DNA of 64,000 nucleotides, from positions 124,001 through 188,000 of the forward strand of contig NZ_JAGSOV010000040.1 of NCBI RefSeq assembly GCF_023898865.1. The letters run 5' to 3'. Below, in pieces: positions 39,254-48,859 of this stretch. Position numbers and translations under genes: made by a program. The notes below the pieces were generated by a model that was not told the origin of the DNA, made no database searches, and saw only the letters and a list, made by a program, of their open reading frames with translations. How positions within the stretch are numbered: position 1 is the first letter of the stretch; the number at the start of each line of letters is the position of its first letter. Origin of the DNA: Pseudonocardia humida (GTDB lineage: Bacteria > Actinomycetota > Actinomycetes > Mycobacteriales > Pseudonocardiaceae).

Positions 39254-39733
39254 TCAGTCGCGCACCCGCAGCTCCAGCACCCGGGCCCCGGCGGCCCACG
39301 CCGCGCGCAGGTCGTCGGGGTCGGGGTTGCCGGCGGCGTCGAGACCGAGCCCGTTGAACTTCGCGAACTGGTGGTTGTCGCGGGCGATGACGTCGTAGAG
39401 CCGCACGACGTCGGCCTCCTCGGTGTGCACGCGGACGTCGGCCCGCCTGAGCCTGCCCAGGTAGCGGACCTCGACGGGCTCGCCGGTGCGCAGGTTGCGG
39501 CCCCAGGCGAACGAGGTGCCGATCAGCAGCGCGCCCTCGTGCCGGGTGAAGGCGACGGGGACGGCGAACCGGCGGCCGGACTTGCGCCCGACGACGTGCA
39601 CGGTGACCAGGCGCTGCCCGATGCCCCGGGACACCAGGGGCGTGGCCAGCAGGGCGCGCACGATGCGGTTGGCCACGCCCTGGAAGCGCATGGGGCGGGC
39701 GTGCGGCGCGGTGCCGGGGCTCTGCTGGGTCAC
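39254..39733 (-). CDS. Nitroreductase/quinone reductase family protein (DUF385, F420-type)
   Basis: 159 residues of the split-barrel Ddn-like family: VTVHVVGRKSGRRFAVPVAF, GTSFAWGRNLRTGEPVEVRY and a C-terminal helix KFNGLGLDAAG. Many relatives use reduced F420, some bind fatty acids. GTG 39733 has AGGAGGG upstream. Divergent from the MarR gene with a dyad between them, so probably its target; the stop lies 1 bp from pdxH. Confidence 0.82.
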   Translation of the reverse strand: MTQQSPGTAPHARPMRFQGVANRIVRALLATPLVSRGIGQRLVTVHVVGRKSGRRFAVPVAFTRHEGALLIGTSFAWGRNLRTGEPVEVRYLGRLRRADVRVHTEEADVVRLYDVIARDNHQFAKFNGLGLDAAGNPDPDDLRAAWAAGARVLELRVRD

Positions 39734-39750
39734 GACGGCCCTCCTGGGGC

Positions 39751-39776
39751 ATTGTTGTCCGGGTTGCGGCAACGAT
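39751..39776. promoter_or_regulatory. Dyad in the reductase-MarR intergenic region
   Basis: ATTGTTG (39751-39757) and CAACGAT (39770-39776) form an inverted repeat with one mismatch and a 12-bp spacer, in a relatively A/T-rich divergent promoter. It fits a MarR operator controlling both genes. Confidence 0.5.
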
Positions 39777-39795
39777 AGCATGGAGTCCGTAAATT

Positions 39796-40284
39796 ATGAG
39801 TTCCGTATCATCTGGCCGGGACGACGCCCGCCGGGCGCCGGCCGCCGCCGTCCGCGACGGGCTGCGTGCCGCGAACGCCCAGCTCTCGGTGCTCGACCAG
39901 GTCGTGAGCGCCCGGCTCGACATGCGCAACTCCGACCGCGTCTGCCTCGACCTCATCGCCCGCCACGGCCCCATCGGCCCCAGCGAACTGGCCCGGCTCG
40001 CCGGCGTGCACCCGGCCACCATGACCGGCGTCATCGACCGGCTCCAGCGCGCCGGGTGGGTCGTCCGCGAACGCGACCCCGAGGCCGCCGACCGCCGCGG
40101 CGTCGCCGTGCGGGTGCGGCGCGACCGCGCCGGCGAGGTCCACCGCCTCTACGGCGGCATGCGGTCGGCGCTGGATGAGATCTGCGCGGGGTACAGCGCC
40201 GCGGAGCTGGAGCTGATCGTCGACTTCCTGGGCAAGGTGTCGGCGGCCGGGCAGGCGGCGGCCCAGGAGCTGGCCGACCAGTGA
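39796..40284 (+). CDS. MarR-family transcriptional regulator
   Basis: 162 residues. Winged helix-turn-helix: RVCLDLIARHGPIGPSELAR, then GVHPATMTGVIDRLQRAGWV and the wing RERDPEAADRRGVAV. Long flanking helices make the dimer interface. The substrate or ligand is unknown; the divergent F420-type reductase (39254) suggests response to a quinone or xenobiotic. ATG 39796. Its stop abuts the stop of the convergent gene at 40285 with no gap. Confidence 0.92.
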   Translation: MSSVSSGRDDARRAPAAAVRDGLRAANAQLSVLDQVVSARLDMRNSDRVCLDLIARHGPIGPSELARLAGVHPATMTGVIDRLQRAGWVVRERDPEAADRRGVAVRVRRDRAGEVHRLYGGMRSALDEICAGYSAAELELIVDFLGKVSAAGQAAAQELADQ

Positions 40285-40773
40285 TCACCACAGGCCCCAG
40301 CGCGGGCGGATGAGCAGGACGGCCAGCCGGTCGGGCCGCCGGCGCATCAGGACCCGCACCTCCGGAGCCGCGCAGGCGGTGCGGATGTTCGGGACCGCGT
40401 CGTACAGGTCCTCGAACGTCACCCCGGCCCGCAGCTTCACCTCCACCAGCACGGCGTACGGCCCCGCGGGCAGCGCCCACAGCACCCACGGCAGGCGGCC
40501 CCGCAGGTCGACGGCGCAGGCCTCGGTCAGCGCGGAGCGGACGCGGTGCGGCAGCACCACCAGCTGGTAGGCGCGGATGACCCCGTGCCGGACGCCGGGA
40601 ACCGCGGCGATGAGGACGCCCCCGACGGCCGCGAGCAGCCCGCTGATCCACGGCCCGGCGGAGTCGACGGCGAGCGCCCCCGACACGACAGTCGTCAGCT
40701 CGACCCGCCCCCGGACGAGCCACCGGACCAGGCCGACGCGGCGCGGACGCCGGGACCGGTGGTCGTCCCTCAT
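40285..40773 (-). CDS. Fragment resembling the N-terminal region of AICE FtsK/TraB-like transfer proteins
   Basis: About 162 residues from ATG 40773. One or two hydrophobic helices (VSGALAVDSAGPWISGLLAAVGGVL) are followed by HRVRSALTEACAVDLRGRLPWVLW and VKLRAGVTFEDLYDAVPNIRTACAAPEVRVLM. This is the pattern preceding the FtsK ATPase domain in TraB-like proteins of actinomycete integrative conjugative elements, as I remember them. No ATPase follows, so it is a truncated copy or a stand-alone relative. The start overlaps the stop of the upstream 70-residue gene by 1 nt. Confidence 0.55.
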   Translation of the reverse strand: MRDDHRSRRPRRVGLVRWLVRGRVELTTVVSGALAVDSAGPWISGLLAAVGGVLIAAVPGVRHGVIRAYQLVVLPHRVRSALTEACAVDLRGRLPWVLWALPAGPYAVLVEVKLRAGVTFEDLYDAVPNIRTACAAPEVRVLMRRRPDRLAVLLIRPRWGLW

Positions 40774-40985
40774 CACGACCGCCTCGAGTTGGGCGGGATC
40801 GGCTCGAGCCCGACCTGGTCCCACCGGGCGTCGCGGTAGGTGCGGGTGAACGGGTGCGGGCGGGTGATCCGCCAGCCGCGGACGAGGGCGGCGAGGTCGT
40901 CGTCGGCGAAGATCCGGTCCTCGACGGCGACGATCTTGGCAGTAGCCCGTTTTGCAATTGCGTGGAGGAGAGTACGGTGTGACAT
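40773..40985 (-). CDS. Small hypothetical protein of the accessory island
   Basis: 70 residues from ATG 40985, with AGGACAGGGG upstream; ATG 41036 is in frame but has no ribosome site. Contains HRTLLHAIAKRATAKIVAVE and an acidic helix FADDDLAALVRGWRITRP, ending EPIPPNSRRS. Not recognised. It is translationally coupled to the TraB-like fragment (TGATG), so they probably acted together in a mobile element. Confidence 0.55.
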   Translation of the reverse strand: MSHRTLLHAIAKRATAKIVAVEDRIFADDDLAALVRGWRITRPHPFTRTYRDARWDQVGLEPIPPNSRRS

Positions 40986-41002
40986 GCTCTGGCCCCTGTC
41001 CT

Positions 41003-41055
41003 GTGTTAGCGCGCGGGAGGGTGTGTTGAGCGACATCCGCAGGCGGTGTTAGCGC
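41003..41055. repeat. Pair of 10-bp direct repeats
   Basis: GTGTTAGCGC occurs at 41003-41012 and 41046-41055, 43 bp apart start to start, directly upstream of the minus-strand small gene. Possible operator or iteron of the remnant element. Confidence 0.4.
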
Positions 41056-41105
41056 ACCGGTCCGCGGATCACAGCGAGTACGTGCATTTGCATGTGCTCG
41101 TGTAG

Positions 41106-41138
41106 GAAGGGCGTCGGCGGATCAGGCCGGCGCCCTTC
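41106..41138 (+). terminator. Intrinsic terminator with T-rich tail, no gene immediately upstream
   Basis: GAAGGGCGTCGGC (41106-41118) pairs with 41126-41138 over 13 bp including one G-U, followed by TTGCGTTGT. Only plus-strand transcription would have the T-rich tail, yet no annotated plus-strand gene precedes it. Just upstream is another inverted repeat (about 41075-41098). The remainder of 41139-41235 shows nothing notable. Confidence 0.6.
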
Positions 41139-41239
41139 TTGCGTTGTGGCGGCTCTTGGCGACCACCTCGCCTTCGTATCGGCTTCGTCGCGAACCGATC
41201 ATTCCGGTCCGACGGACGAGTCAACCTGCGGGCTTGCGC

Positions 41240-41268
41240 TATGGTCATCAGTGTGAACGGAATATTCC
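41240..41268 (+). promoter_or_regulatory. Promoter and palindrome of the XRE-DUF5753 gene
   Basis: A TATGGT -10 element (41240-41245) is followed by the perfect palindrome GGAATATTCC (41259-41268), about 60 bp before the gene. The palindrome would lie just after the transcription start and may be the autoregulatory site. Confidence 0.5.
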
Positions 41269-41325
41269 ATCAAGGCAAGGTGGGCGGGGGGAAGTGAGGA
41301 CCAGCGCGTGGGTCCGGAGGGAACG

Positions 41326-42177
41326 ATGATCACCGATCCGGGAACGAACCCGACGGTGGCTCGGCGGGCGCTGGCCGTCTACTTCCGCAGGCTCCGCGAG
41401 CAGCGAGGGCTCAACCTGGCAGAACTCGCTCACTTGCTCGGTGTGCAGCAGAGCCAGGCCTCGCGGCTGGACACCGGCTCGCGCGGGCTGCGGCGGGTCG
41501 ACGTCGAGCGGCTCTGCGACTGGTACGGCGTCGGGCAGGGGGAGCGGCACCGTCTCCTGGCACTTTCCGATGAGGCCCGCCGCCGGGCGTGGTGGCAGAA
41601 GTACGATCTGGCCGACTCCTATCGCACCCTCATTGGTTTCGAGCAGGTCGCCGAGTCCATCAGTGAGTACTGCGTCGGAGTGGTGCCTGGATTGCTGCAG
41701 ACCGAGCGCTATGCCATTGCTGCTGTGGCGGCGAGCGGAAGTGGACGGACACTGCAGCGCGCAGCTCAGGCGGTGGAGGTACGCATGCGTCGCCAAGTGA
41801 TCCTGGAGCGGCCCGTTCCGCCGCACTACTCGGTCGTCATCGATGAGGCCGTGTTGGCGCGCGGCGCCGGGGGGGTCGAGGTGATGCGCGAGCAGATGGA
41901 ACGACTGCTGTCGTTCTGCGAACGCCCCAGGACGTCCATCCAGGTGCTGCCGTTCCGTGCCGGGATCTACCCTCCGGGTTCGGCCCAGTTCATCATCCTC
42001 GAGCTCGGATCGCAGCTACCCGACGTGTACTACTCCGAGGACCAGCTCGACGCCGTCGATTCGAGTGACGACAAGGACCTCGAAGAGGCACGTGCCCTCT
42101 GGGACCGGCTCCGGCGCCTGGCTCTGGACCCAGCTCAGAGTTCGGAACTCATCCGGCGGCACATGGGTCAGCTCTAG
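41326..42177 (+). CDS. XRE-family regulator with DUF5753 domain
   Basis: 283 residues. An N-terminal HTH (YFRRLREQRGLNLAELAHLL, GVQQSQASRLDTG) is followed by DUF5753 (EYCVGVVPGLLQTERYAIAA, RMRRQVILERPVPPHYSVVI and LPFRAGIYPPGSAQFIILEL). Such proteins pair with DUF397 partners in Streptomyces development and in accessory islands. ATG 41326 has GGAGGGAACG upstream and is preferred to GTG 41308. Base composition is less biased than in the flanks, compatible with acquisition. Convergent DUF397 gene 6 bp downstream. Confidence 0.9.
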   Translation: MITDPGTNPTVARRALAVYFRRLREQRGLNLAELAHLLGVQQSQASRLDTGSRGLRRVDVERLCDWYGVGQGERHRLLALSDEARRRAWWQKYDLADSYRTLIGFEQVAESISEYCVGVVPGLLQTERYAIAAVAASGSGRTLQRAAQAVEVRMRRQVILERPVPPHYSVVIDEAVLARGAGGVEVMREQMERLLSFCERPRTSIQVLPFRAGIYPPGSAQFIILELGSQLPDVYYSEDQLDAVDSSDDKDLEEARALWDRLRRLALDPAQSSELIRRHMGQL

Positions 42178-42183
42178 CGGGGA

Positions 42184-42387
42184 TCAGGGCGCCAGGAGAT
42201 CGTCGAACTCATGCCGGCGCACACCTTCAAAGAAGGCTGCCATTTCTTGGGGAGTGCAGGAAATTACGATCTCCGGGCAACGTGAATTTCGGACGAGGAC
42301 TTCGCCGTCGTGGGTGGCGAACTCGACGCAGGCGCCGTTGCCGATGCTGGCAGTGGACTTGGTCCACTGAAGGTCGGCGTCGGGCAT
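42184..42387 (-). CDS. DUF397 domain protein
   Basis: 67 residues, all DUF397: LQWTKSTASIGNGACVEFA, VLVRNSRCPEIVISCTPQEM and AAFFEGVRRHEFDDLL. Family members work with XRE-DUF5753 regulators. Convergent with that gene, which is unusual because the pair is normally co-directional. Start ATG 42387 is clear. Confidence 0.9.
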   Translation of the reverse strand: MPDADLQWTKSTASIGNGACVEFATHDGEVLVRNSRCPEIVISCTPQEMAAFFEGVRRHEFDDLLAP

Positions 42388-42553
42388 CCCTGTCTCCTCG
42401 TATCAAGCTCGTTTCCGCCATGCTGCGGGCTCCACCATGCCACCAGTGCAGCTGAATGCCAAGGCCGGGCCCGGCATCACATCTGCCCAGATTCCTCGAT
42501 GATCTGACCAAAATGGACGATCGTGACGGGCCCTGCTTCCGGGCGAGAGCTGA

Positions 42554-42775
42554 TCACTGATCGAGCAGGTGGTCGAACTCGCCCTTGCGGGCTCCGTCCA
42601 AAAAGGCGCGGAGTTCGGCCACGGTGTACATCAGCGGCGGTGTGCCGGGGTTCTTTGAATCGCGCAATGCGATCATTCCGTTGATCTTGGCGAGCTCGAC
42701 GCAGGCGCCGTTGCCATAGCTAGCACTGGCCTTGATCCAGTCCAGCTGGTCCTTCGGCGACGGCGCCATGTCCAT
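42554..42775 (-). CDS. Second DUF397 domain protein
   Basis: 73 residues from ATG 42775 with GGAAGGA upstream. LDWIKASASYGNGACVELA, IALRDSKNPGTPPLMYTV and LRAFLDGARKGEFDHLL. It is a paralogue of 42184-42387. The stretch 42776-43100 upstream contains no gene that I can support. Confidence 0.88.
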   Translation of the reverse strand: MDMAPSPKDQLDWIKASASYGNGACVELAKINGMIALRDSKNPGTPPLMYTVAELRAFLDGARKGEFDHLLDQ

Positions 42776-43100
42776 TCCGGTCCTTCCTTGGCCCGGCTGG
42801 GGTGGCGGCGAAAGGATCGACGTCCACGTCGAGACGGGCACGGCATGTGGGGAGCTGCTGCGCCGTCCGGCGGACGACATTGCGACCGAAGCGCGTACTG
42901 CGGCCGGGCGAACGGTCCATCGTCGGGTGTGGCCGCGAGCTGAAGCCACATCCCCCTCACGGACGTAGACGTCTCACGGGTCATGACGTTGAGTAACGGA
43001 TCGGCATCGATGCGGGAGGTGTCGTCACCGGGTCGGCTGCGGGCGACGTCACGCGTCTCGGCGGGCTGCTCTCGCAGTGAAGGTGGCAGGCTGGTTAGCC

Positions 43101-44462
43101 GTGACAACGACCGGTCCGGAACCCGCACGCCCTGATCAGGTCGGCCGCACGGCCCCGCCGGGACCTGAACGCCCGACGCAACCCGTCACCCGCCGGATCG
43201 CCCGCGCAGTGCGCGGTGCCCTCGCCGACACCACCCCGCTGAAGACCCCGGCCTACCGCAGGCTCTGGTTCGCGGGGATGGTCACGGTGGTCGGGGCGCA
43301 GCTGTCGGTGGTGGCCGTGCCCGCGCAGATCTACGAGCTCACCGGGTCGTCGGCCTACGTCGGGCTCACCGGGCTGTTCGGGTTGGTGCCGTTGGTGGTG
43401 TTCGGGTTGTGGGGTGGGGCCATCGCCGACGCGGTCGACCGGCGCACCCTGCTGCTGGTCACCGGGACCGGGATCGCGCTGTCGTCGCTGGCGCTGTGGG
43501 TCACCGCGGCCAGCGGGGTCGGTGGGGTGTGGGTGGTGCTGTCGCTGTTCTCGGTGCAGACCGCGTTCCTGGCGGTCAACCAGCCCACCCGCAACGCCGT
43601 GCTGCCGCGGATCCTGCGGATCGAGGAGATCCCGGCGGCGAACGCGCTGAACATGACGGTGTTCCAGGCCGGGGCGATCGCGGGGCCGCTGCTGGCCGGG
43701 GTGCTGATCCCGGTGATCGGGTTGCCGACGCTGTACCTGGCCGACTCCGTCCTGCTGCTGGCCACCCTGTGGGCCACCTGGCGGCTGCCGGTCATGCCGC
43801 CGGACCCGGGGGTGGACGGGATGCGGCGCCGGGCCGGTCTGCGCGAGGTGGCCGCCGGGTTCCGCTACGCGCTGCTGCACAAGGTGCTGCTGGTGTCGTT
43901 CCTGATCGACGTGGTGGCGATGGGCTTCGGGATGCCGCGCGTGGTGTTCCCGCAGATGGCCCAGGAGACCTTCGGCGACCCGCCCGGCGGCGGGATCGCC
44001 TACGGCCTGCTGTTCGCCGCGATCCCGATCGGGATGGTGCTGGCCGGGGTCTTCTCCGGGCGGTTGACGGGCGTGCGGCGCCAGGGGGTCGCGGTCACCG
44101 TCTCGATCTGCGTCTGGGGCGTGGGCGTGGCGCTGTTCGGGCTCACCGGCTCGCTGTGGCTGGCGGTGCTGTTCCTGGCCGTGGCCGGCGCGGGCGACCT
44201 GGTCAGCTCGATGTACCGCAACTCGATGCTGCAGGTCGTGGCCACCGACGAGATGCGCGGGCGGATGCAGGGGCTGTTCATCGTGGTGGTGGCGGGCGGC
44301 CCGCGGCTGGCCGACCTGTGGCACGGGCCCGCGGCCGACTGGGCGGGTCCCGGGCTCGCCGCGACGATCGGCGGCGTGGCGGTCGTGGTGGTGTCGGTGA
44401 TCGTCGTGCTGGCGTTCCCGGTGTTCTGGCGGTACCGGGCGCCCGTCGCCAGCCGGGCCTGA
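43101..44462 (+). CDS. MFS transporter (MFS_3/EntS-like exporter)
   Basis: 453 residues from GTG 43101 (GTG 43077 also in frame; neither has a strong ribosome site). Twelve membrane helices: TPAYRRLWFAGMVTVVGAQL, then a helix-loop GAIADAVDRRTLLLVTG and VNQPTRNAVLPRILRIEEIP, which are MFS_3 hallmarks. Antibiotic, macrolide or siderophore export is typical of the group. No linked regulator except the DUF397 island upstream. Confidence 0.87.
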   Translation: MTTTGPEPARPDQVGRTAPPGPERPTQPVTRRIARAVRGALADTTPLKTPAYRRLWFAGMVTVVGAQLSVVAVPAQIYELTGSSAYVGLTGLFGLVPLVVFGLWGGAIADAVDRRTLLLVTGTGIALSSLALWVTAASGVGGVWVVLSLFSVQTAFLAVNQPTRNAVLPRILRIEEIPAANALNMTVFQAGAIAGPLLAGVLIPVIGLPTLYLADSVLLLATLWATWRLPVMPPDPGVDGMRRRAGLREVAAGFRYALLHKVLLVSFLIDVVAMGFGMPRVVFPQMAQETFGDPPGGGIAYGLLFAAIPIGMVLAGVFSGRLTGVRRQGVAVTVSICVWGVGVALFGLTGSLWLAVLFLAVAGAGDLVSSMYRNSMLQVVATDEMRGRMQGLFIVVVAGGPRLADLWHGPAADWAGPGLAATIGGVAVVVVSVIVVLAFPVFWRYRAPVASRA

Positions 44463-44551
44463 GCACGCGGCTGATCGGCCCGGTCGAGCCGTCGTCGACA
44501 TCCACCTGATCAGAAGATGACGAACGGCGTGACGGGGTTCACCATCTGCGC

Positions 44552-45910
44552 ATGGCGGACACCAGCACGGCACCACCGCAGCCGGCGCTCAAGCGGGCCA
44601 TCGGTCCGAAGCTGCTGCTGTTCTTCGTGATCGGCGACATCCTCGGCACCGGCATCTACGCCCTGACCGGATCGGTCTCGGCCGAGATCGGCGGGGCGCT
44701 GTGGCTGCCGTTCCTGCTGGCGTTCGTGGTCGCCTTCCTGACCGCGTTCAGCTACCTCGAACTGGTCGGCAAGTACCCGCGGGCCGCGGGCGCGGCGCTC
44801 TACACGCACAAGGCGTTCGGGATCAACTTCCTGACCTTCATGGTCACCTTCACGGTCATGTCCTCCGGGGTGACCTCGGCGGCGACCGCGGCCAAGGCGT
44901 TCGGCGACACCTACCTGCGCCAGTTCATCGAGCTGCCGACGTGGGCGGTGGCCGCGGTGTTCATCGCCGGCCTCGCGTTGATCAACTTCCGGGGCGTCGG
45001 CGAGTCGGTCAAGGCCAACGTGGTGCTGACCTGCATCGAGCTGTCCGGCCTGCTGCTCATCATCGGGGTCGGGGTGTACGCGGTCATGCAGGGCCAGGGC
45101 GAGCCCACCCGGCTGATCGAGATCGACACCGGCGACTCGACGGCGTTCCTGGCCATCACCGCGGCCACGTCGCTGGCGTTCTTCGCGATGGTCGGCTTCG
45201 AGGACTCGGTGAACATGGCCGAGGAGTGCCACGACCCGCCGCGGATCTTCCCGAGGGCGATGCTGCTCGGGATGGGCATCGCCGGGCTGATCTACGTGGT
45301 GGTCGCGGTGCTGTCCTCGCTGCTGGTGCCCGCTGAGGACCTCGCCGCGGCCAAGAGCGACGCGCTGTTCCGGGTGCTGGAGGCGGGTGCGCCGGGCTTC
45401 CCGCTCGGCGTGTTCGCGGTGATCGGGCTGTTCGCGGTGGTCAACTCGGCGCTGATCAACATGCTGATGGCCAGCCGGCTGCTCTACGGCATGTCCAACG
45501 AGCGGGTCATCCCGAGCGTGTTCGGCCGGGTGCACGCCGGGCGCCGCACCCCGTGGGTGTCCATCGTGTTCACCAGCGCGATCGCCGTCATCCTGGTCGC
45601 CACGGCCGACATCTCGCTGCTCGGCGGCACCACGGCGCTGCTGCTGCTGGCGGTGTTCACCATCGTCAACATCGCGGTGCTGGTGCTGCGCAAGGACGAG
45701 GTCGAGCACGAGCACTTCACGGCCCCGTCCTGGACGCCGTGGCTGGGCATCGTGCTGTGCGGCTTCCTGGCGACCCCGCTGTCGGGCCGGCCGCTGCAGC
45801 AGTTCCTGGTGGCCGGCTACCTGCTGCTGGCCGGCGTGGTGCTCTGGGTGATCAACTACTACGTCGTCGGCAAGGTCGAGGTGGACGCGGAGCGGTTGGG
45901 CAAGTCGTGA
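44552..45910 (+). CDS. APC-family amino acid permease
   Basis: 452 residues and 12 membrane helices. LLLFFVIGDILGTGIYALTG is the conserved first helix (GxG substrate-binding break), FFAMVGFEDSVNMAEECHDP is the helix 6 region, and SRLLYGMSNERVIPSVFGRV the helix 8 loop. Probably takes up an amino acid. ATG 44552 is the start. It stands alone, 90 bp after the MFS gene. Confidence 0.9.
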   Translation: MADTSTAPPQPALKRAIGPKLLLFFVIGDILGTGIYALTGSVSAEIGGALWLPFLLAFVVAFLTAFSYLELVGKYPRAAGAALYTHKAFGINFLTFMVTFTVMSSGVTSAATAAKAFGDTYLRQFIELPTWAVAAVFIAGLALINFRGVGESVKANVVLTCIELSGLLLIIGVGVYAVMQGQGEPTRLIEIDTGDSTAFLAITAATSLAFFAMVGFEDSVNMAEECHDPPRIFPRAMLLGMGIAGLIYVVVAVLSSLLVPAEDLAAAKSDALFRVLEAGAPGFPLGVFAVIGLFAVVNSALINMLMASRLLYGMSNERVIPSVFGRVHAGRRTPWVSIVFTSAIAVILVATADISLLGGTTALLLLAVFTIVNIAVLVLRKDEVEHEHFTAPSWTPWLGIVLCGFLATPLSGRPLQQFLVAGYLLLAGVVLWVINYYVVGKVEVDAERLGKS

Positions 45911-46050
45911 CCGGCACGCGCAGCCGATCGTGTCGCGACGCGTCGCCCTAGATCACACGGTTCGTCCGGCGCGTCCCACGTCCCGCGCACTAGCGTGGCA
46001 GGTCACCACAGGAAAACGGGACAACGAACCGAGTGCGAGGGAACCTCCAC

Positions 46051-47352
<1,302 letters not shown>

Positions 47353-47402
47353 CCCGTCGGGTTCGGCGCGCGGCACTCGTCCGGTCGCACTAACGTCGCC
47401 GC

Positions 47403-48791
47403 ATGGCTGAACGCGCCCGGTCGGCGGTGGTCTGGTTCCGGCGGGATCTGCGGGTCGGCGACCAGCCGACCTTCCTGGCCGCGGCCGACGCCGCCGACCG
47501 CGCGCTCGCGCTCTTCGTGCTCGACCCGGCGCTCACCGGGCCGTCGGGAGGGGCGCGGCTGACGTTCCTGTACCGCGCGCTGCGCTCGCTCGACGCGGCG
47601 CTGGGCGGGCGGCTGATGGTGGTCCGGGGCGATCCCGCGGACGTGGTGCCGCGGGTCGCCGCCGCCGTCGACGCCGCCTCGGTGCACGTCGCGGCCGACT
47701 TCGGGCCCTACGGCAGGCGCCGCGACGAGGCCGTGGAGAAGGCGCTGGTCGACGCCGGGCGCGCACTGGTGCGCACCGGGTCGCCGTACGCCGTCGCGCC
47801 CGGGCGCGTGCGCAAGGCCGACGGCGAGCCGTTCCGGGTGTTCACGCCGTTCCGCCGGGCCTGGCTCGAGCACGGGTGGCGCGCACCGGCCGACACGTCC
47901 GCGGGCACCGTCGACTGGCTCGACCCGGACGGCGGCTCCTCGGCCGTGCCCGTCCCCGACGACGAGCGGGTGCCCGCGGAGCTGCCCGAGGCCTCCGAGG
48001 CGGCGGCGCTGCGGCAGTGGGAGGCGTTCCTGTCCGACGCCGTCGACCGCTACGGCGACGACCGCAACCGCCCCGACGTCGAGGGCACGTCGCGGATGTC
48101 GGTGTACCTGAAGTACGGGCTGGTGCACCCGCGCACGCTGCTCGCCGACGTGGCCCGGAAGCGGGGGGAGTCGAGCGAGGTCTACCGCAGCGAGCTCGCC
48201 TGGCGCGACTTCTACGCCGACGTGCTGTTCCACCGGCCCGACTCGGCGAGGCAGAACTACGACAAGGCCTTCGACGCGCTGCCGCTGGCCTCCGGTGGAG
48301 ATGCTGTCGCCGCGTTCGACCGCTGGCGCGAGGGGCGCACCGGCTTCCCGATCGTCGACGCCGGGATGCGCCAGCTGCGCGAGCAGGCCTGGATGCACAA
48401 CCGGGCCCGGATGATCACCGCCAGCTTCCTGGTCAAGGACCTGCACCTGCCGTGGTGGTGGGGCGCGCGGCACTTCATGGCCCTGCTGGTGGACGGCGAC
48501 CTGGCCTCCAACCAGCACGGCTGGCAGTGGACCGCGGGCACCGGCACGGACGCCGCGCCCTACTTCCGGGTGTTCAACCCGATCACCCAGGGGCAGCGGT
48601 TCGACCCCGACGGCGACTACGTGCGCCGGTTCGTGCCCGAGCTGCGGGGTGTCGCAGGCAAGGCCGTGCACACGCCGTGGGAGCTGCCCGACGGGCCGCC
48701 CGAGGGCTACCCCGAGCCGATTGTCGACCACGAGGCCGAACGGCAGGAGGCGCTGCAGCGCTACGAACGGGTCAAGGCCGCCCGCCGGTGA
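47403..48791 (+). CDS. phr: Deoxyribodipyrimidine photolyase
   Basis: 462 residues. N-terminal photolyase domain starts VVWFRRDLRVGDQPTFLAA. The FAD domain has GRTGFPIVDAGMRQLREQAW, MHNRARMITASFLVKDL, and WQWTAGTGTDAAPYFRVFNP, all of the class I CPD photolyase signature. It uses blue light to split pyrimidine dimers. ATG 47403 lies 6 nt after TAACGT (47391-47396), so likely leaderless. Confidence 0.95.
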   Translation: MAERARSAVVWFRRDLRVGDQPTFLAAADAADRALALFVLDPALTGPSGGARLTFLYRALRSLDAALGGRLMVVRGDPADVVPRVAAAVDAASVHVAADFGPYGRRRDEAVEKALVDAGRALVRTGSPYAVAPGRVRKADGEPFRVFTPFRRAWLEHGWRAPADTSAGTVDWLDPDGGSSAVPVPDDERVPAELPEASEAAALRQWEAFLSDAVDRYGDDRNRPDVEGTSRMSVYLKYGLVHPRTLLADVARKRGESSEVYRSELAWRDFYADVLFHRPDSARQNYDKAFDALPLASGGDAVAAFDRWREGRTGFPIVDAGMRQLREQAWMHNRARMITASFLVKDLHLPWWWGARHFMALLVDGDLASNQHGWQWTAGTGTDAAPYFRVFNPITQGQRFDPDGDYVRRFVPELRGVAGKAVHTPWELPDGPPEGYPEPIVDHEAERQEALQRYERVKAARR

Positions 48792-48859
48792 CCGCACGCG
48801 GCGCGCCGTCCGCGGGTGACGGGTCGGCTGCGGTGCGCGGCCGGGTTAGTCTCGGGCCC

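Noticed and set aside
41053..41145. tRNA or tRNA fragment as an element attachment site
   Set aside because: No TpsiC-arm consensus or acceptor-stem complementarity could be found; the stem fits a terminator better.
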